Positions 32,381-40,189 of a stretch of DNA of 41,165 nt are shown here, piece after piece. The translations under genes and the position numbers were made by a program. The stretch is from positions 1 to 41,165 of the forward strand of contig JACCXK010000219.1 of assembly GCA_013697055.1 (NCBI GenBank). Reading direction: 5' to 3'. This DNA comes from Alphaproteobacteria bacterium. GTDB lineage: Bacteria > Pseudomonadota > Alphaproteobacteria > Micropepsales > Micropepsaceae. Numbering within the stretch: position 1 is the stretch's first letter; every line of letters starts with the position of its first letter. A model generated the notes under the pieces. That model did no database searches. It was not told the DNA's origin and was given only the letters and a program-made list of their open reading frames with translations.

Positions 32381-33859
32381 ATGATTTGGCGTGCCGCCGC
32401 GTTAGCCGGATTTGCCGCAGCTCTGATCGGAGCGAGCGCTGCCGATGCCGCGCCCTGGACGCGTGGCTATGTCGTGGGCACCTATGAGTTCGCGTTCCAT
32501 TATGGCGGCCGCGCCAGTTTCGTCCGCGCCGGCGAGGTTGAGCCGGGCGTGGATTGTCCGCATGGCAGCACCGTTCACTTCTCGAACCCTGAGCATGTCA
32601 AAGAAGCGTTGATGCGCCAGACATGGCGCCAGCAGGCCGACATCGAGAAGATCGCGGTGCCGCCCGGACTGGAAAAAGTCCCCGGCCCCGCCACCACCCG
32701 CTTCAGCATCTGGGGCCGGGCGATTTCCTATCGCGGCTGGAGACGCGGGATCGAGACCTATGTGAATCCCTTTGCCGCCGAAGACACCGGCCAGCCGCAA
32801 GTGACGGGGCGGATCGGCGAGGGGCTGGACCTGGACGGCAATGCCCAGACCGGCTTCATCAGCCCGGATGGCGAGAAGGGCGTGGACAATGCGCTGTATC
32901 GCGCCTGGGGCTGCGATGCGCCCTGGCGTGGGCATGGCAATGCCACCCTGTTCTTGCGTTCCAACGACAAGATGCTGGATGGCCTGTTCACCATCGTGGT
33001 CCGCATCTCCGGGACCAGGGACCCGATGAATGACGACAATGCGGTGGTCGAAATCGGCTATTCCCCCGATAAGATCGTCAAGGATGCCCGCAACGCCGTG
33101 GCGGTGGATTATTCCTACCGCCTGCCGCGCACCACCCAATACACGCGGCTGAAAGCCAGAATCCGCGATGGCGTGGTGGATACCGAGCAGGTGGCTGAAA
33201 TCCATATGCCGCGCATCGCCTGGATCTACGATCAAACCGGCGATGCCGCGTTCCGCAAAGGCAAGCTGCGGCTGGCGATGCTGCCGGATGGTACCGTCAG
33301 CGGCATCGTGGCGGGCTATCGCGACTGGCGCGATCTTTACAGCCAGAACACCTTTGGCCAATCCGGCGCCGAACAGGGCGTGCGCGAGCATGAAGACGCC
33401 ATCGCGCTTTACTATGCGGCCAAGCGCAATGCCGACGGGATGAAGGACCTGGCGACTGGGCGCTTCATGGGCATCTCCACAGCCTATCGCATCACGGCCC
33501 AGCCGGCCTTTGTGGTCGATCCCGACCCGGCCCGCCCCGTAGGTATCCAGGGACTTGCGGCGGAGGAGTGGCGCAAAGCTTCGTTTGAGGCGACCGCTGC
33601 AACCCTGATCAAGTCCACCGCGACGCGGATTGTGCAGGACGTGCCGCCCGGCACCACCGAGGCCCAGGCGCCGCGGCTGGAGCGCATCATCCAGGAACTG
33701 CCCAGCAAGGATTATTTCCTCAAGCTGCTGGATCGTCCGCACTATGCCTGGAAGGTGGACGAGGTCGGCATGCCGCTGGTTGGCATGCCGGAAGACCCGG
33801 TGCCGGGCCCGCCGCCGGAAACGTCCCAGCGGGTCAGCGTCAACATATCTACACCTTAG
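32381..33859 (+). CDS. Secreted protein of unknown function (492 aa)
   Basis: A signal peptide ends near AADAAP; the start is the ATG at 32381. The long mature chain has features such as GEVEPGVDCPHGSTVHF, RFSIWGRAISYRGWRRGI, GRIGEGLDLDGNAQTGFISP, EKGVDNALYRAWGCDAPW and RLAMLPDGTVSGIVAGYRDW. An Asp/Gly-rich GLDLDGN stretch could bind calcium. Two Cys occur, with no CxxCH heme motif and no membrane span. I do not recognise the family. It follows the amine oxidase-cytochrome c pair by 47 bp on the same strand and is probably part of that operon. The end is Pro-rich. Confidence 0.6.
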   Translation: MIWRAAALAGFAAALIGASAADAAPWTRGYVVGTYEFAFHYGGRASFVRAGEVEPGVDCPHGSTVHFSNPEHVKEALMRQTWRQQADIEKIAVPPGLEKVPGPATTRFSIWGRAISYRGWRRGIETYVNPFAAEDTGQPQVTGRIGEGLDLDGNAQTGFISPDGEKGVDNALYRAWGCDAPWRGHGNATLFLRSNDKMLDGLFTIVVRISGTRDPMNDDNAVVEIGYSPDKIVKDARNAVAVDYSYRLPRTTQYTRLKARIRDGVVDTEQVAEIHMPRIAWIYDQTGDAAFRKGKLRLAMLPDGTVSGIVAGYRDWRDLYSQNTFGQSGAEQGVREHEDAIALYYAAKRNADGMKDLATGRFMGISTAYRITAQPAFVVDPDPARPVGIQGLAAEEWRKASFEATAATLIKSTATRIVQDVPPGTTEAQAPRLERIIQELPSKDYFLKLLDRPHYAWKVDEVGMPLVGMPEDPVPGPPPETSQRVSVNISTP

Positions 33860-33911
33860 TATTATTCACAAAAAAGCCAGCGCGTGGTTTCTTTCGATTG
33901 CACAGCATTTG

Positions 33912-33925
33912 TTGCGTTCCATCAA
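33912..33925 (+). promoter_or_regulatory. Fnr/FixK-like site upstream of the cytochrome P460 gene
   Basis: TTGCGTTCCATCAA resembles the Fnr consensus TTGAT-N4-ATCAA (8 of 10 defined bases) and lies 59 bp before the ATG at 33984, in an AT-rich stretch. An oxygen-linked control of a heme protein would make sense, but a single weak match can be chance. Confidence 0.25.
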
Positions 33926-33983
33926 ATTTTCAAATGAACCAGCGCCGGGAATTGGCCCGGCCCTGTGACGTGGAGGTCCATTC

Positions 33984-34514
33984 ATGTCGCATATATCGAA
34001 AAAGACTTTATTTGCTGCCGCCGGATTGCTCGTGGCGCTGGGCGGCGTCGCCATCGCCCAACAGGACCGTTTTTCCGTGAAGGTCCCGGACGGCATCTCC
34101 TTTTCCGAATTCCGGGGCTATGAAAGCTGGCAGATGATTTCCGTCAGCGGCCACGAAGGCATCATCGACGTGATCCTGGGCAATCCGGAAATGATCGCCG
34201 CCTACAAGTCCGGCATCCCCGGCAACGGCAAGCCGTTCCCGGACGGCGCCAAGATGGTGAAGATCCACTGGAATTCGAAGAAGTTTTCGGACACTTTCCC
34301 GGTCCAGGCGCCGGACACCTTGCACGACATCGACACCATGGTGCGCGACAGCAAGCGCTTCACCGGCCCCGATCACTGGGGCTTCTCGCAATTCAATTAT
34401 GACACCAAGACCGCGACCTTCTCGCCGCTGGGAAAGGGTCCCAATTGCGGCACGGCCTGTCACCAGGCGGCGGCGAAGACCGATTACGTCTTCACCGAAT
34501 ATCCGGTGCGTTAA
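33984..34514 (+). CDS. Cytochrome P460-family protein
   Basis: 176 residues with a signal peptide ending near GGVAIAQ. The body fits the P460 / cytochrome c'-beta fold: FSEFRGYESWQMISVSGHEG, IIDVILGNPEMIAAYKSG, KMVKIHWNSKKFSD, and the C-terminal heme site C155-G-T-A-C159-H160 followed by DYVFTEYP. The spacing is CxxxCH, with three residues between the cysteines instead of two. P460 proteins oxidise hydroxylamine or bind NO. Whether the Lys-heme cross-link is present cannot be seen. It has its own AT-rich upstream region with a possible Fnr-like site and ends 3 bp from the convergent gene. Confidence 0.85.
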   Translation: MSHISKKTLFAAAGLLVALGGVAIAQQDRFSVKVPDGISFSEFRGYESWQMISVSGHEGIIDVILGNPEMIAAYKSGIPGNGKPFPDGAKMVKIHWNSKKFSDTFPVQAPDTLHDIDTMVRDSKRFTGPDHWGFSQFNYDTKTATFSPLGKGPNCGTACHQAAAKTDYVFTEYPVR

Positions 34515-34517
34515 GGG

Positions 34518-34862
34518 CTACTTCTCGTATGGCAGCAGATGCCATTGCCCACCCATACCATCGCCTTTTGGCTTGTAGGGCGCGTCGCCGACCAACGTAT
34601 AGACGGGCTTGCCGCGATAGGCCCATTGGCCCTGGCCATTGTCGCTGCGGATGATGGTCCATTGTCCCAGCGGTTTTGCCGTTGGTGAGGCCGGCACTGG
34701 CGTCCAGGTCGCTTGGCAAGCGTCGTTGCAGGCGGAGCGCAGCGGTGTGTCCAGGTCATAGGTGTAGAGTCGCGCGTTGCCCGGGCAGCGGCGAAAGACA
34801 TAGCCCTTGTCGCCTTCGTCGGTCAGCCCGACCTGTTCGGGATAGGGAAGGTTGAAGTCCAA
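34518..34862 (-). CDS. Secreted-repeat (Lipoprotein_15 / COG4315-like) protein without signal peptide
   Basis: 114 residues if started at the TTG at 34862 (AAGGA eight bases upstream); a TTG at 34934 would add 24 residues. Neither start gives a signal peptide, although the family is mostly exported. Two repeats of the type are seen: an RLYTYDLDTPLRSACNDACQ unit with ATWTPVPAS, then WTIIRSDNGQGQWAYRGKPV and YTLVGDA ending GGQWHLLPYEK. The paired Cys (SACNDAC) are normally oxidised outside the cytoplasm, so either the true start is missed or this copy is intracellular. It converges with the P460 gene and is divergent from the LPMO-like gene. Confidence 0.65.
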   Translation of the reverse strand: MDFNLPYPEQVGLTDEGDKGYVFRRCPGNARLYTYDLDTPLRSACNDACQATWTPVPASPTAKPLGQWTIIRSDNGQGQWAYRGKPVYTLVGDAPYKPKGDGMGGQWHLLPYEK

Positions 34863-34950
34863 GAGGAATGTCCTTGATGCGTCAGGATGGCATCTTTGAC
34901 CGCTCCGGACCCTCTGGCTAGGGTGCGCCGGCAATCAGGGCGGGCAGATC

Positions 34951-35562
34951 ATGAACAAAGTTTTGGGTTTCGCGGCGGCGCTTGGCGTCGTCCTGCTGCC
35001 GGCGGCCGGCCAGGCGCATTTCCGGCTGTTGGCGCCCGCGTCCTGGATCGAGGAGAACCAGCTGGGCGATCCACAAAAGGCGGCGCCCTGCGGCGGCACC
35101 AATGCCGATTTCGGCAAGCCGACCTATGCCGTGACCGACGTCAAGGGCGGCGCGATGCTGCATGTGAAGGTGCAGGAGACGGTCTATCATCCCGGCCACT
35201 ACCGCATCGCCCTGGCGGTCAACTCGCCCACCGAATTGCCCATCGATCCCAAGGCCACGACCATGACCAACGACAAGGGCGTGATCGTATCGGTGTCCGG
35301 CGAAGTGATGAGCCCGGTGGCGCCGCCGGTTCTGGCCGACGGGCTGTTCGTGCACACGGCCAAGACGGATACGCCGTTCGAAACCGACGTGGCGGTGCCC
35401 AACATCAACTGCAAGAGCTGCACGCTTCAGGTGGCGCAGTTCATGGAGATGCACACCGTGAACAATCCGGGCCAGTTCACCTATCACCACTGCGCGGTGC
35501 TGCACATCACCGCCGATCCGCGCAAGCCCCTGGACGCCGGCTGGGCGGCGGAGCGGCACTAA
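34951..35562 (+). CDS. Exported histidine-brace (polysaccharide-monooxygenase-like) protein
   Basis: 203 residues. The signal peptide ends AAGQA, and the first mature residue would be H23 (HFRLLAPASW). An N-terminal His is what copper lytic polysaccharide monooxygenases and related copper proteins use for their histidine brace. Further His occur in VYHPGHYRIAL and YHHCAVLHIT. The segment GDPQKAAPCGGTN and the Cys pair CKSC could form disulfides. It resembles the SCE4755-type monooxygenase-like family, whose activity is, as far as I know, unproven. It is divergent from the Lipoprotein_15 gene. The start has a GGGCAG-type site, so the ribosome binding site is modest. Confidence 0.8.
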   Translation: MNKVLGFAAALGVVLLPAAGQAHFRLLAPASWIEENQLGDPQKAAPCGGTNADFGKPTYAVTDVKGGAMLHVKVQETVYHPGHYRIALAVNSPTELPIDPKATTMTNDKGVIVSVSGEVMSPVAPPVLADGLFVHTAKTDTPFETDVAVPNINCKSCTLQVAQFMEMHTVNNPGQFTYHHCAVLHITADPRKPLDAGWAAERH

Positions 35563-35563
35563 A

Positions 35564-35605
35564 GCGCAATCCGAAAATCGGAATCGATTTTCTGGTAAAT
35601 TGCGC
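35564..35605. terminator. Long palindromic element between convergent genes
   Basis: An outer stem GCGCAAT/ATTGCGC (35564-35570 with 35599-35605) and an inner stem AAAATCG/CGATTTT (35574-35580 with 35585-35591) around a GAAT loop. It lies between the plus-strand gene ending at 35562 and the minus-strand gene ending at 35620 and probably separates them. There is no clear T-run, so it may be a dispersed palindromic repeat rather than a classical terminator. Confidence 0.5.
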
Positions 35606-35619
35606 GACAAACTAAAAGT

Positions 35620-36790
35620 CTACCAGTCCACCACCGAGCCGTCATCGGGATCGAACTTGGCCAAGTAAGGCTTGGGTTCCCCGACCTGCGCCATCAGCTT
35701 GTTCTCGTCGATGGTGATGCCAAGGCCCGGCTCGGTCAGCAGCGGGCGGTGGCCATTGACGATCTGCGGCAGCGGCTTGGCCAAAAGGTCGGAATATTCA
35801 TTGTCGCCGCGTTCCTGGATCAGGAAATTCGGGATCGACGCCGCGACCTGCAGGCTGGCCGCCAGCGAGCAGGGGCCTTGCGGATTGTGGGGCGCGATCG
35901 GGGCATAATAGGCCTCGGCCATGCCGGCGATGATCTTGAGTTCGGTGATACCGCCGGCATAGCAGACGTCCGGCTGCAGGATCATGGCCGCCTTCTTCTC
36001 CAGGATTTCGCGGAAGCCCCATTTGGTGAAGATGCGCTCGCCGGTGGCCAGCGGCACGCTGGTCTTGCGGGCCAGCTCCGCCATCAGGTCGACGTTCAGC
36101 GGCTGCACCACTTCCTCATAGAACCAGGGGCTGTGGGGCTCCAGCGCCGCCATCAACCGGATGGCGGTGGAGGGCTGCACCGCGCCATGGAATTCCACCC
36201 CGATGTCCACGCCTGCGCCCATCTTCTTGCGCAAGGCGGCGAAGCGCTCGGTCGCCTCGGAGACGAACTTGTCGCCTTCATTGTATTTGAAGGGATTGCG
36301 GCCTGCCGTGTCCGACAGAATCACCTTCGTGGCGTTGACGCCATTCTTGCCGGGCTGGCCATAGACGCGGATGCGGTCGCGGGTCGGTCCGCCCATCAGC
36401 TTATAGATGGGAAGGTTGTAGACCTTGCCGGTGATGTCCCACAGCGCCTGGTCGATGCCCGACGAGATGGCGGTCTTGATGGGGCCACCGCGATAAAAGG
36501 CGCCGCGCGCGATCGCCTGCCAGTGGAAGGCAACGCGGGTGGGGTCCTGGCCGACCAGGTAGTGGCCCACTTCCAGCGCGCCGGCGGCGCAGGCCTTGGC
36601 GTCGTCCTTCAGCATCTCGCCCCAGCCGGTGATGCCGGCATCGGTGGAGATTTTCACGAATACCCAGGAATTCTTCAGCACAAAGCTTTCGATCTTGGTG
36701 ACGCGGATTTTTTCAGCAGAGCCCAGCGCGGCGCCCTGGCCGCGGGCGGGCAGGGTGGCGGCAAGGCCAAAGGCGGCGGCGGGTGAGCAT
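35620..36790 (-). CDS. Galactonate-dehydratase-like enolase-superfamily enzyme, frameshifted in its Tat signal
   Basis: The body (from KIRVTKIESF to DDGSVVDW) follows D-galactonate dehydratase DgoD: FYRGGPIKTAISSGIDQALW, TSVPLATGERIF, KKAAMILQPDVCYAGGITEL and APHNPQGP. The likely start is the ATG at 36790 behind AAGGA, which encodes MLTRRR. One extra base in the following GCCGCCGCC run (about 36772-36781) then breaks the frame. Without it the N-terminus would be MLTRRRFGLAATLP, a Tat signal. The first metal ligand is Glu (VEFHG) where DgoD has Asp; the catalytic His residues are kept. Either a real mutation or a sequence error. It would dehydrate a sugar acid to a 2-keto-3-deoxy acid. Last gene of the MFS operon, 85 bp after the SDR. 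Confidence 0.85.
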
Positions 36791-36875
36791 TCGGGGCATC
36801 CTTGTGTCCGGCGGCCCAGCGATTCCGGAGCGATTCTGTGGTGCTGTCCAGCCACGCGGGCCGGCACTTCACAGC

Positions 36876-37616
36876 TTAAAGGGACTCGACATTGCCATCG
36901 ACGCCCAGCGACTGGCCCGAGATGTTGCGCCCCGCATCCGACACAAGGAAAACCACCATGGCGGCGACGTCTTGCGGGTCCGTCATGCGGCGCAGCGAGA
37001 TGCGTTCGAGATATTGTTTTTCCATGGCCTCGAACGCCACGCCGGTCTGTTCGGCGCGGTCGCGGATCACTTTCTCCATGCGCGGGCCTTTGATGACCCC
37101 CGGCAGGATGGCATTGACCCGGATGTTCGACGGCCCCAGTTCCTTGGCCAGGCTTTGGGTCAGGCCGATCACGCCCCATTTGGCGGCAGCATAGGGGGTG
37201 CGGAAGGCATAGCCGAAGCGCCCTGCCGCCGAGGACATATTGATGATGGCGCCGCCGCCGGCCTGTTTCAGCATCGGCACGGCGCGGCGGGCGCAGAGGA
37301 ACTGGCCGGTGAGATCGACGTCCAGGGTGCGGCGCCAGTCCGCCAGCGACAGGTCTTCGATCTTTCCGGTGGGACCTGCGATGCCGGCATTATTCACCAG
37401 CACATCCAGCCCGCCGAGTTTCTCGCGGACATCGTCAAACAACCGGTCCACAGCGGCTTCATCCGAAACATCAGCAAGCGTCGATGAAACGCCGGGCATG
37501 TCGGATGGTACCACATCGCAGATGTGAACCCGCGCGCCGGTCTCAACCAACGCTGTGGTGATCGCTTGGCCGATGCCGGCCGCGCCTGCGGTGACCAGGA
37601 CCCGCAGATCCTTCAC
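36876..37616 (-). CDS. Short-chain dehydrogenase/reductase
   Basis: 246 residues, classical SDR length. The start is the GTG at 37616, overlapping the stop codon of the hydroxyacid dehydrogenase gene (GTGA). The cofactor motif is TAGAAGIG at about residues 9-16, followed by the NNAGIAG strand. The Ser of INMSSAAGRFG and the Tyr-Lys pair of YAAAKWGVIGLTQ form the catalytic set. The C-terminus SGQSLGVDGNVESL matches SDRs that oxidise sugar or sugar-acid hydroxyls. Cytoplasmic; probably NAD-linked, since HICDV carries an Asp at the end of the second strand. It sits in a sugar-acid operon. Confidence 0.93.
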   Translation of the reverse strand: MKDLRVLVTAGAAGIGQAITTALVETGARVHICDVVPSDMPGVSSTLADVSDEAAVDRLFDDVREKLGGLDVLVNNAGIAGPTGKIEDLSLADWRRTLDVDLTGQFLCARRAVPMLKQAGGGAIINMSSAAGRFGYAFRTPYAAAKWGVIGLTQSLAKELGPSNIRVNAILPGVIKGPRMEKVIRDRAEQTGVAFEAMEKQYLERISLRRMTDPQDVAAMVVFLVSDAGRNISGQSLGVDGNVESL

Positions 37617-38761
37617 GGCCGGGTCAGCGCCAGATCGCTGTCCAGCTTGCGCACGTCATTCTGCCCGGTCAGCGCCATGGCGACTTCCAGTTCTTCCCGC
37701 ACGATGGCCAGCATGGCCCGGACGCCGGATTCGCCCCGCGCCGCCAGGGCATAGGCCCAGGCCCGGCCCAGCAGCACGCCATCCGCGCCCAGCGCCATGG
37801 CGCGCAGCACATCCAGGCCGGAGCGGATGCCGCCATCCAGCAGGACGGTCATCTTGCCCTGCACGGCGTCGCGCACCGCGGGCAGTGCCGCAATGCTGGA
37901 CAGCGAACCGTCGAGCTGGCGCCCGCCATGGTTGGAGACCACGATCCCGTCCATGCCTTGCTGCGCCGCCATCGCAGCATCGCCCGGATCGGTGATGCCT
38001 TTGAGTACCAGCTTGCCCTTCCAGTGCTGGCGCAGCCAGTCGATATCCTTGTAGGTCACGGAAGGATCGAAATTGCGCGCCACCCAGGCCTGGAACTGCA
38101 CCAGCCCGGCGCCGTTCGGCATGGCCGGCGCGACATTGCCGATGATCAGCGGCCTTCCATTGATGCCGACATCCCAGGCCCAGGCGGGATGAAACAATAT
38201 GTCGAACAGTCGGCCGGGCTGCTTGATCAGACTTTGCGAGCCTGCCAGCCCGCCGATGCGGTCGCGATAGCGGATGCCGTTGATGGCCAGGTCCACGGTG
38301 AGGAACAGCGTGTCAATGCCCGCGGTTTCCATCCGCTTGAGGAAGTCAGTCATGAAGCCGCGGTCGCGGATCATGTAGAGCTGCATCCAGAAGGAACGCT
38401 GCGAGGCTTTGCGCACTTCCTCGACCGGGCAGCAGGACATGGTGGACAGCACGATGGGGATGCCGGCGGATTCCGCCGCCCGCACCGCCTGCGTCTCGCC
38501 CCGCCGGCGGTAGAAACCGGCGATGCCGATGGGGGCCAGCGCGATGGGCAGCGCCATGTCGCGGCCGAACAGCTGGGTGCTGGTGTTGGGGTTCGACACA
38601 TCGCGCAGCACCTTCTGGCGCAAGGTCACGCGTCTAAAGTCGCTCACATTGCGGCGCAGCGTGTGCTCGTCATAAGAGCCGCCATCGATATATTCGAACA
38701 GGAAATGGGGGAGGCGTTTCTGCGCCGCGTCGCGGAATCCGGCGTAATTGACGATTTTCAT
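37613..38761 (-). CDS. FMN-dependent alpha-hydroxy-acid dehydrogenase (LldD-like)
   Basis: 382 residues, standard length. The FMN barrel carries FLFEYIDGGSYDEHTLRRNV, LPIALAPIGIAGFYRRRGE, the Lys of LVLKGITDPGDA, the catalytic SNHGGRQLDG and the phosphate-binding VLLDGGIRSGLDVLRAMALG plus GADGVLLGRAWAY. Such enzymes oxidise L-lactate, glycolate, mandelate or longer 2-hydroxy acids to 2-keto acids at the inner membrane or in the cytoplasm. In this operon the substrate is likely a product of sugar-acid breakdown such as lactate or glycolate. It begins 4 bp after the MFS gene ends and overlaps the SDR start by 4 bp. Confidence 0.93.
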   Translation of the reverse strand: MKIVNYAGFRDAAQKRLPHFLFEYIDGGSYDEHTLRRNVSDFRRVTLRQKVLRDVSNPNTSTQLFGRDMALPIALAPIGIAGFYRRRGETQAVRAAESAGIPIVLSTMSCCPVEEVRKASQRSFWMQLYMIRDRGFMTDFLKRMETAGIDTLFLTVDLAINGIRYRDRIGGLAGSQSLIKQPGRLFDILFHPAWAWDVGINGRPLIIGNVAPAMPNGAGLVQFQAWVARNFDPSVTYKDIDWLRQHWKGKLVLKGITDPGDAAMAAQQGMDGIVVSNHGGRQLDGSLSSIAALPAVRDAVQGKMTVLLDGGIRSGLDVLRAMALGADGVLLGRAWAYALAARGESGVRAMLAIVREELEVAMALTGQNDVRKLDSDLALTRP

Positions 38762-38765
38762 GCGT

Positions 38766-40022
38766 TCAGGCTCTGGCTTTCAGCGGTTCGATTTCGTCGA
38801 TCACGAACATGTAAACCACGGCGCCCAGAAGGCAAATCCCGCCCGCCGTCATCAGCGGCACCACGAAGGAGCCGCCGGTGATGGCCAGCATCACGCCGGT
38901 GAAGCTGGTGGTGACGATGCCGGCGATATTGGCGGCGAAGTTCTGGATGCCGCCGATGGAGGCGACATGCGCCGGCGAGGGCGCCACATCGCCCGGCAGC
39001 GACCAGATGCTGGCGGCGGTGAACGCCAGCGCGCCATAGGCGATGGCGAAGAAGATCAGCGCGACATAGGCATTTGGCGCGAACACCGAGAAGGTGATCA
39101 CCGACGAGGTCAGCATGCCACCGACCAGACACGTCTTGCGCGCCGCCGTCAGGCTCCAGCCCCGGCGGTAGAGCGCGTCGGAGGTAAAGCCGCCCAGCCA
39201 GCCGCATAGGATCGAAACCAGTCCCGGCAGCAATCCCAAGGTGCCCAGCTGCGCCAGCGAGAAGCCGCGCGCCTGGATCAGGTAGGTGGGAAACCAGGTG
39301 ATGAAAAAATAGATCACGAAGTTCAGGCAGAAGAAGCCGATCATCATGCCCCAGATGGTGCGGTAGCTGAACAGCGACGACCATGGCACCTTGGCTTCGC
39401 TTTTCGGCACCCCGCGGCTGGCCTGCAGCGCGGCGAGTTCCTGCGGCGTCACCGACGGATGCTCTTCCGGGCGGCGGTACATGATCACCCAACCGATGGT
39501 CCAGACAATGCCCAGCGCGCCGGTGACGGCGAAGGAGGTGCGCCAGCCCCAGCCGCCGATCAGCCAGGTCACCAGCGGCAAGGACAGCGCCGCGCCGATG
39601 CGGCTGCCGCTGTCGAAGATGCTGGCGGCGATGGCGCGCTCGCTTTTGGGAAACCAGTCCATGTTGATCTTGGCGCCGGAGGGATAGGCGCCCGCTTCGC
39701 CCACGCCCAGCAGCAGCCGGAAGCCCATCAGGGTGCCGACGCCCCGTGCCAAGCCGGTGAGTATGGTGGAAACCGACCACCACATCACCGCCACGGCCAG
39801 CGCGATGCGCGCCCCGACCTTGTCGATGAACCAGCCGAACGGCAGTTGCATCACGGCATATGTCCAGAAGAAGGCGCCCAGGATCACGCCCATCAGGGCG
39901 GGGCTGATGCCGAATTCGCTGCGAATGCCCGGCGCCGCGACGGCCAGGTTGGCGCGGTCGATATAGTTGATCGCGTTCGCCGCGCAGCCCATGAAAATCA
40001 TGGTCCATCTAAGTCTGGGCAT
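38766..40022 (-). CDS. MFS transporter, sugar-acid (ACS-type) family
   Basis: 418 residues with about 12 membrane spans. The first half carries NAINYIDRANLAVAAPGI and GWFIDKVGARIALAVAVMWW, the MFS loop D-x-x-G-x-R style motif of the anion:cation symporter group (ExuT, GudP, hexuronate, galactonate). The motif RLLLGVGEAGAYPSGAKINM is also characteristic of that group, followed by WFPKSERA. It should bring an acidic sugar across the inner membrane with a proton. First gene of a four-gene minus-strand operon (transporter, hydroxyacid dehydrogenase, SDR, dehydratase), so the promoter should lie in 40023-40189. Start ATG at 40022, preceded by a run of G. Confidence 0.93.
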   Translation of the reverse strand: MPRLRWTMIFMGCAANAINYIDRANLAVAAPGIRSEFGISPALMGVILGAFFWTYAVMQLPFGWFIDKVGARIALAVAVMWWSVSTILTGLARGVGTLMGFRLLLGVGEAGAYPSGAKINMDWFPKSERAIAASIFDSGSRIGAALSLPLVTWLIGGWGWRTSFAVTGALGIVWTIGWVIMYRRPEEHPSVTPQELAALQASRGVPKSEAKVPWSSLFSYRTIWGMMIGFFCLNFVIYFFITWFPTYLIQARGFSLAQLGTLGLLPGLVSILCGWLGGFTSDALYRRGWSLTAARKTCLVGGMLTSSVITFSVFAPNAYVALIFFAIAYGALAFTAASIWSLPGDVAPSPAHVASIGGIQNFAANIAGIVTTSFTGVMLAITGGSFVVPLMTAGGICLLGAVVYMFVIDEIEPLKARA

Positions 40023-40189
40023 GCGTCCCCCCGGGTTGTGACAGCCCCTCTACGGGAGCTTGCAGGGAGTGAAGCATGGGTGCGGGAAGGGGGCAAACCG
40101 CCGCGGCTGTGCTTGGCCGCGGACAAGAGCTGTACTAACTTGCCCCTCGTCGAATCACGAAAAGTCCAATGTTTCTGGGGGATGCTGGG

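Noticed and set aside
36791-37179. Upstream extension of the DgoD-like frame into the SDR gene
   Set aside because: Those residues are a shifted reading of the SDR gene. The ribosome binding site and Tat-type start lie at 36790.
38758-40008. Second long minus-strand frame within the transporter gene
   Set aside because: It is an Arg/Gly-rich frame shadow. The frame at 38766-40022 has the membrane spans and family motifs.
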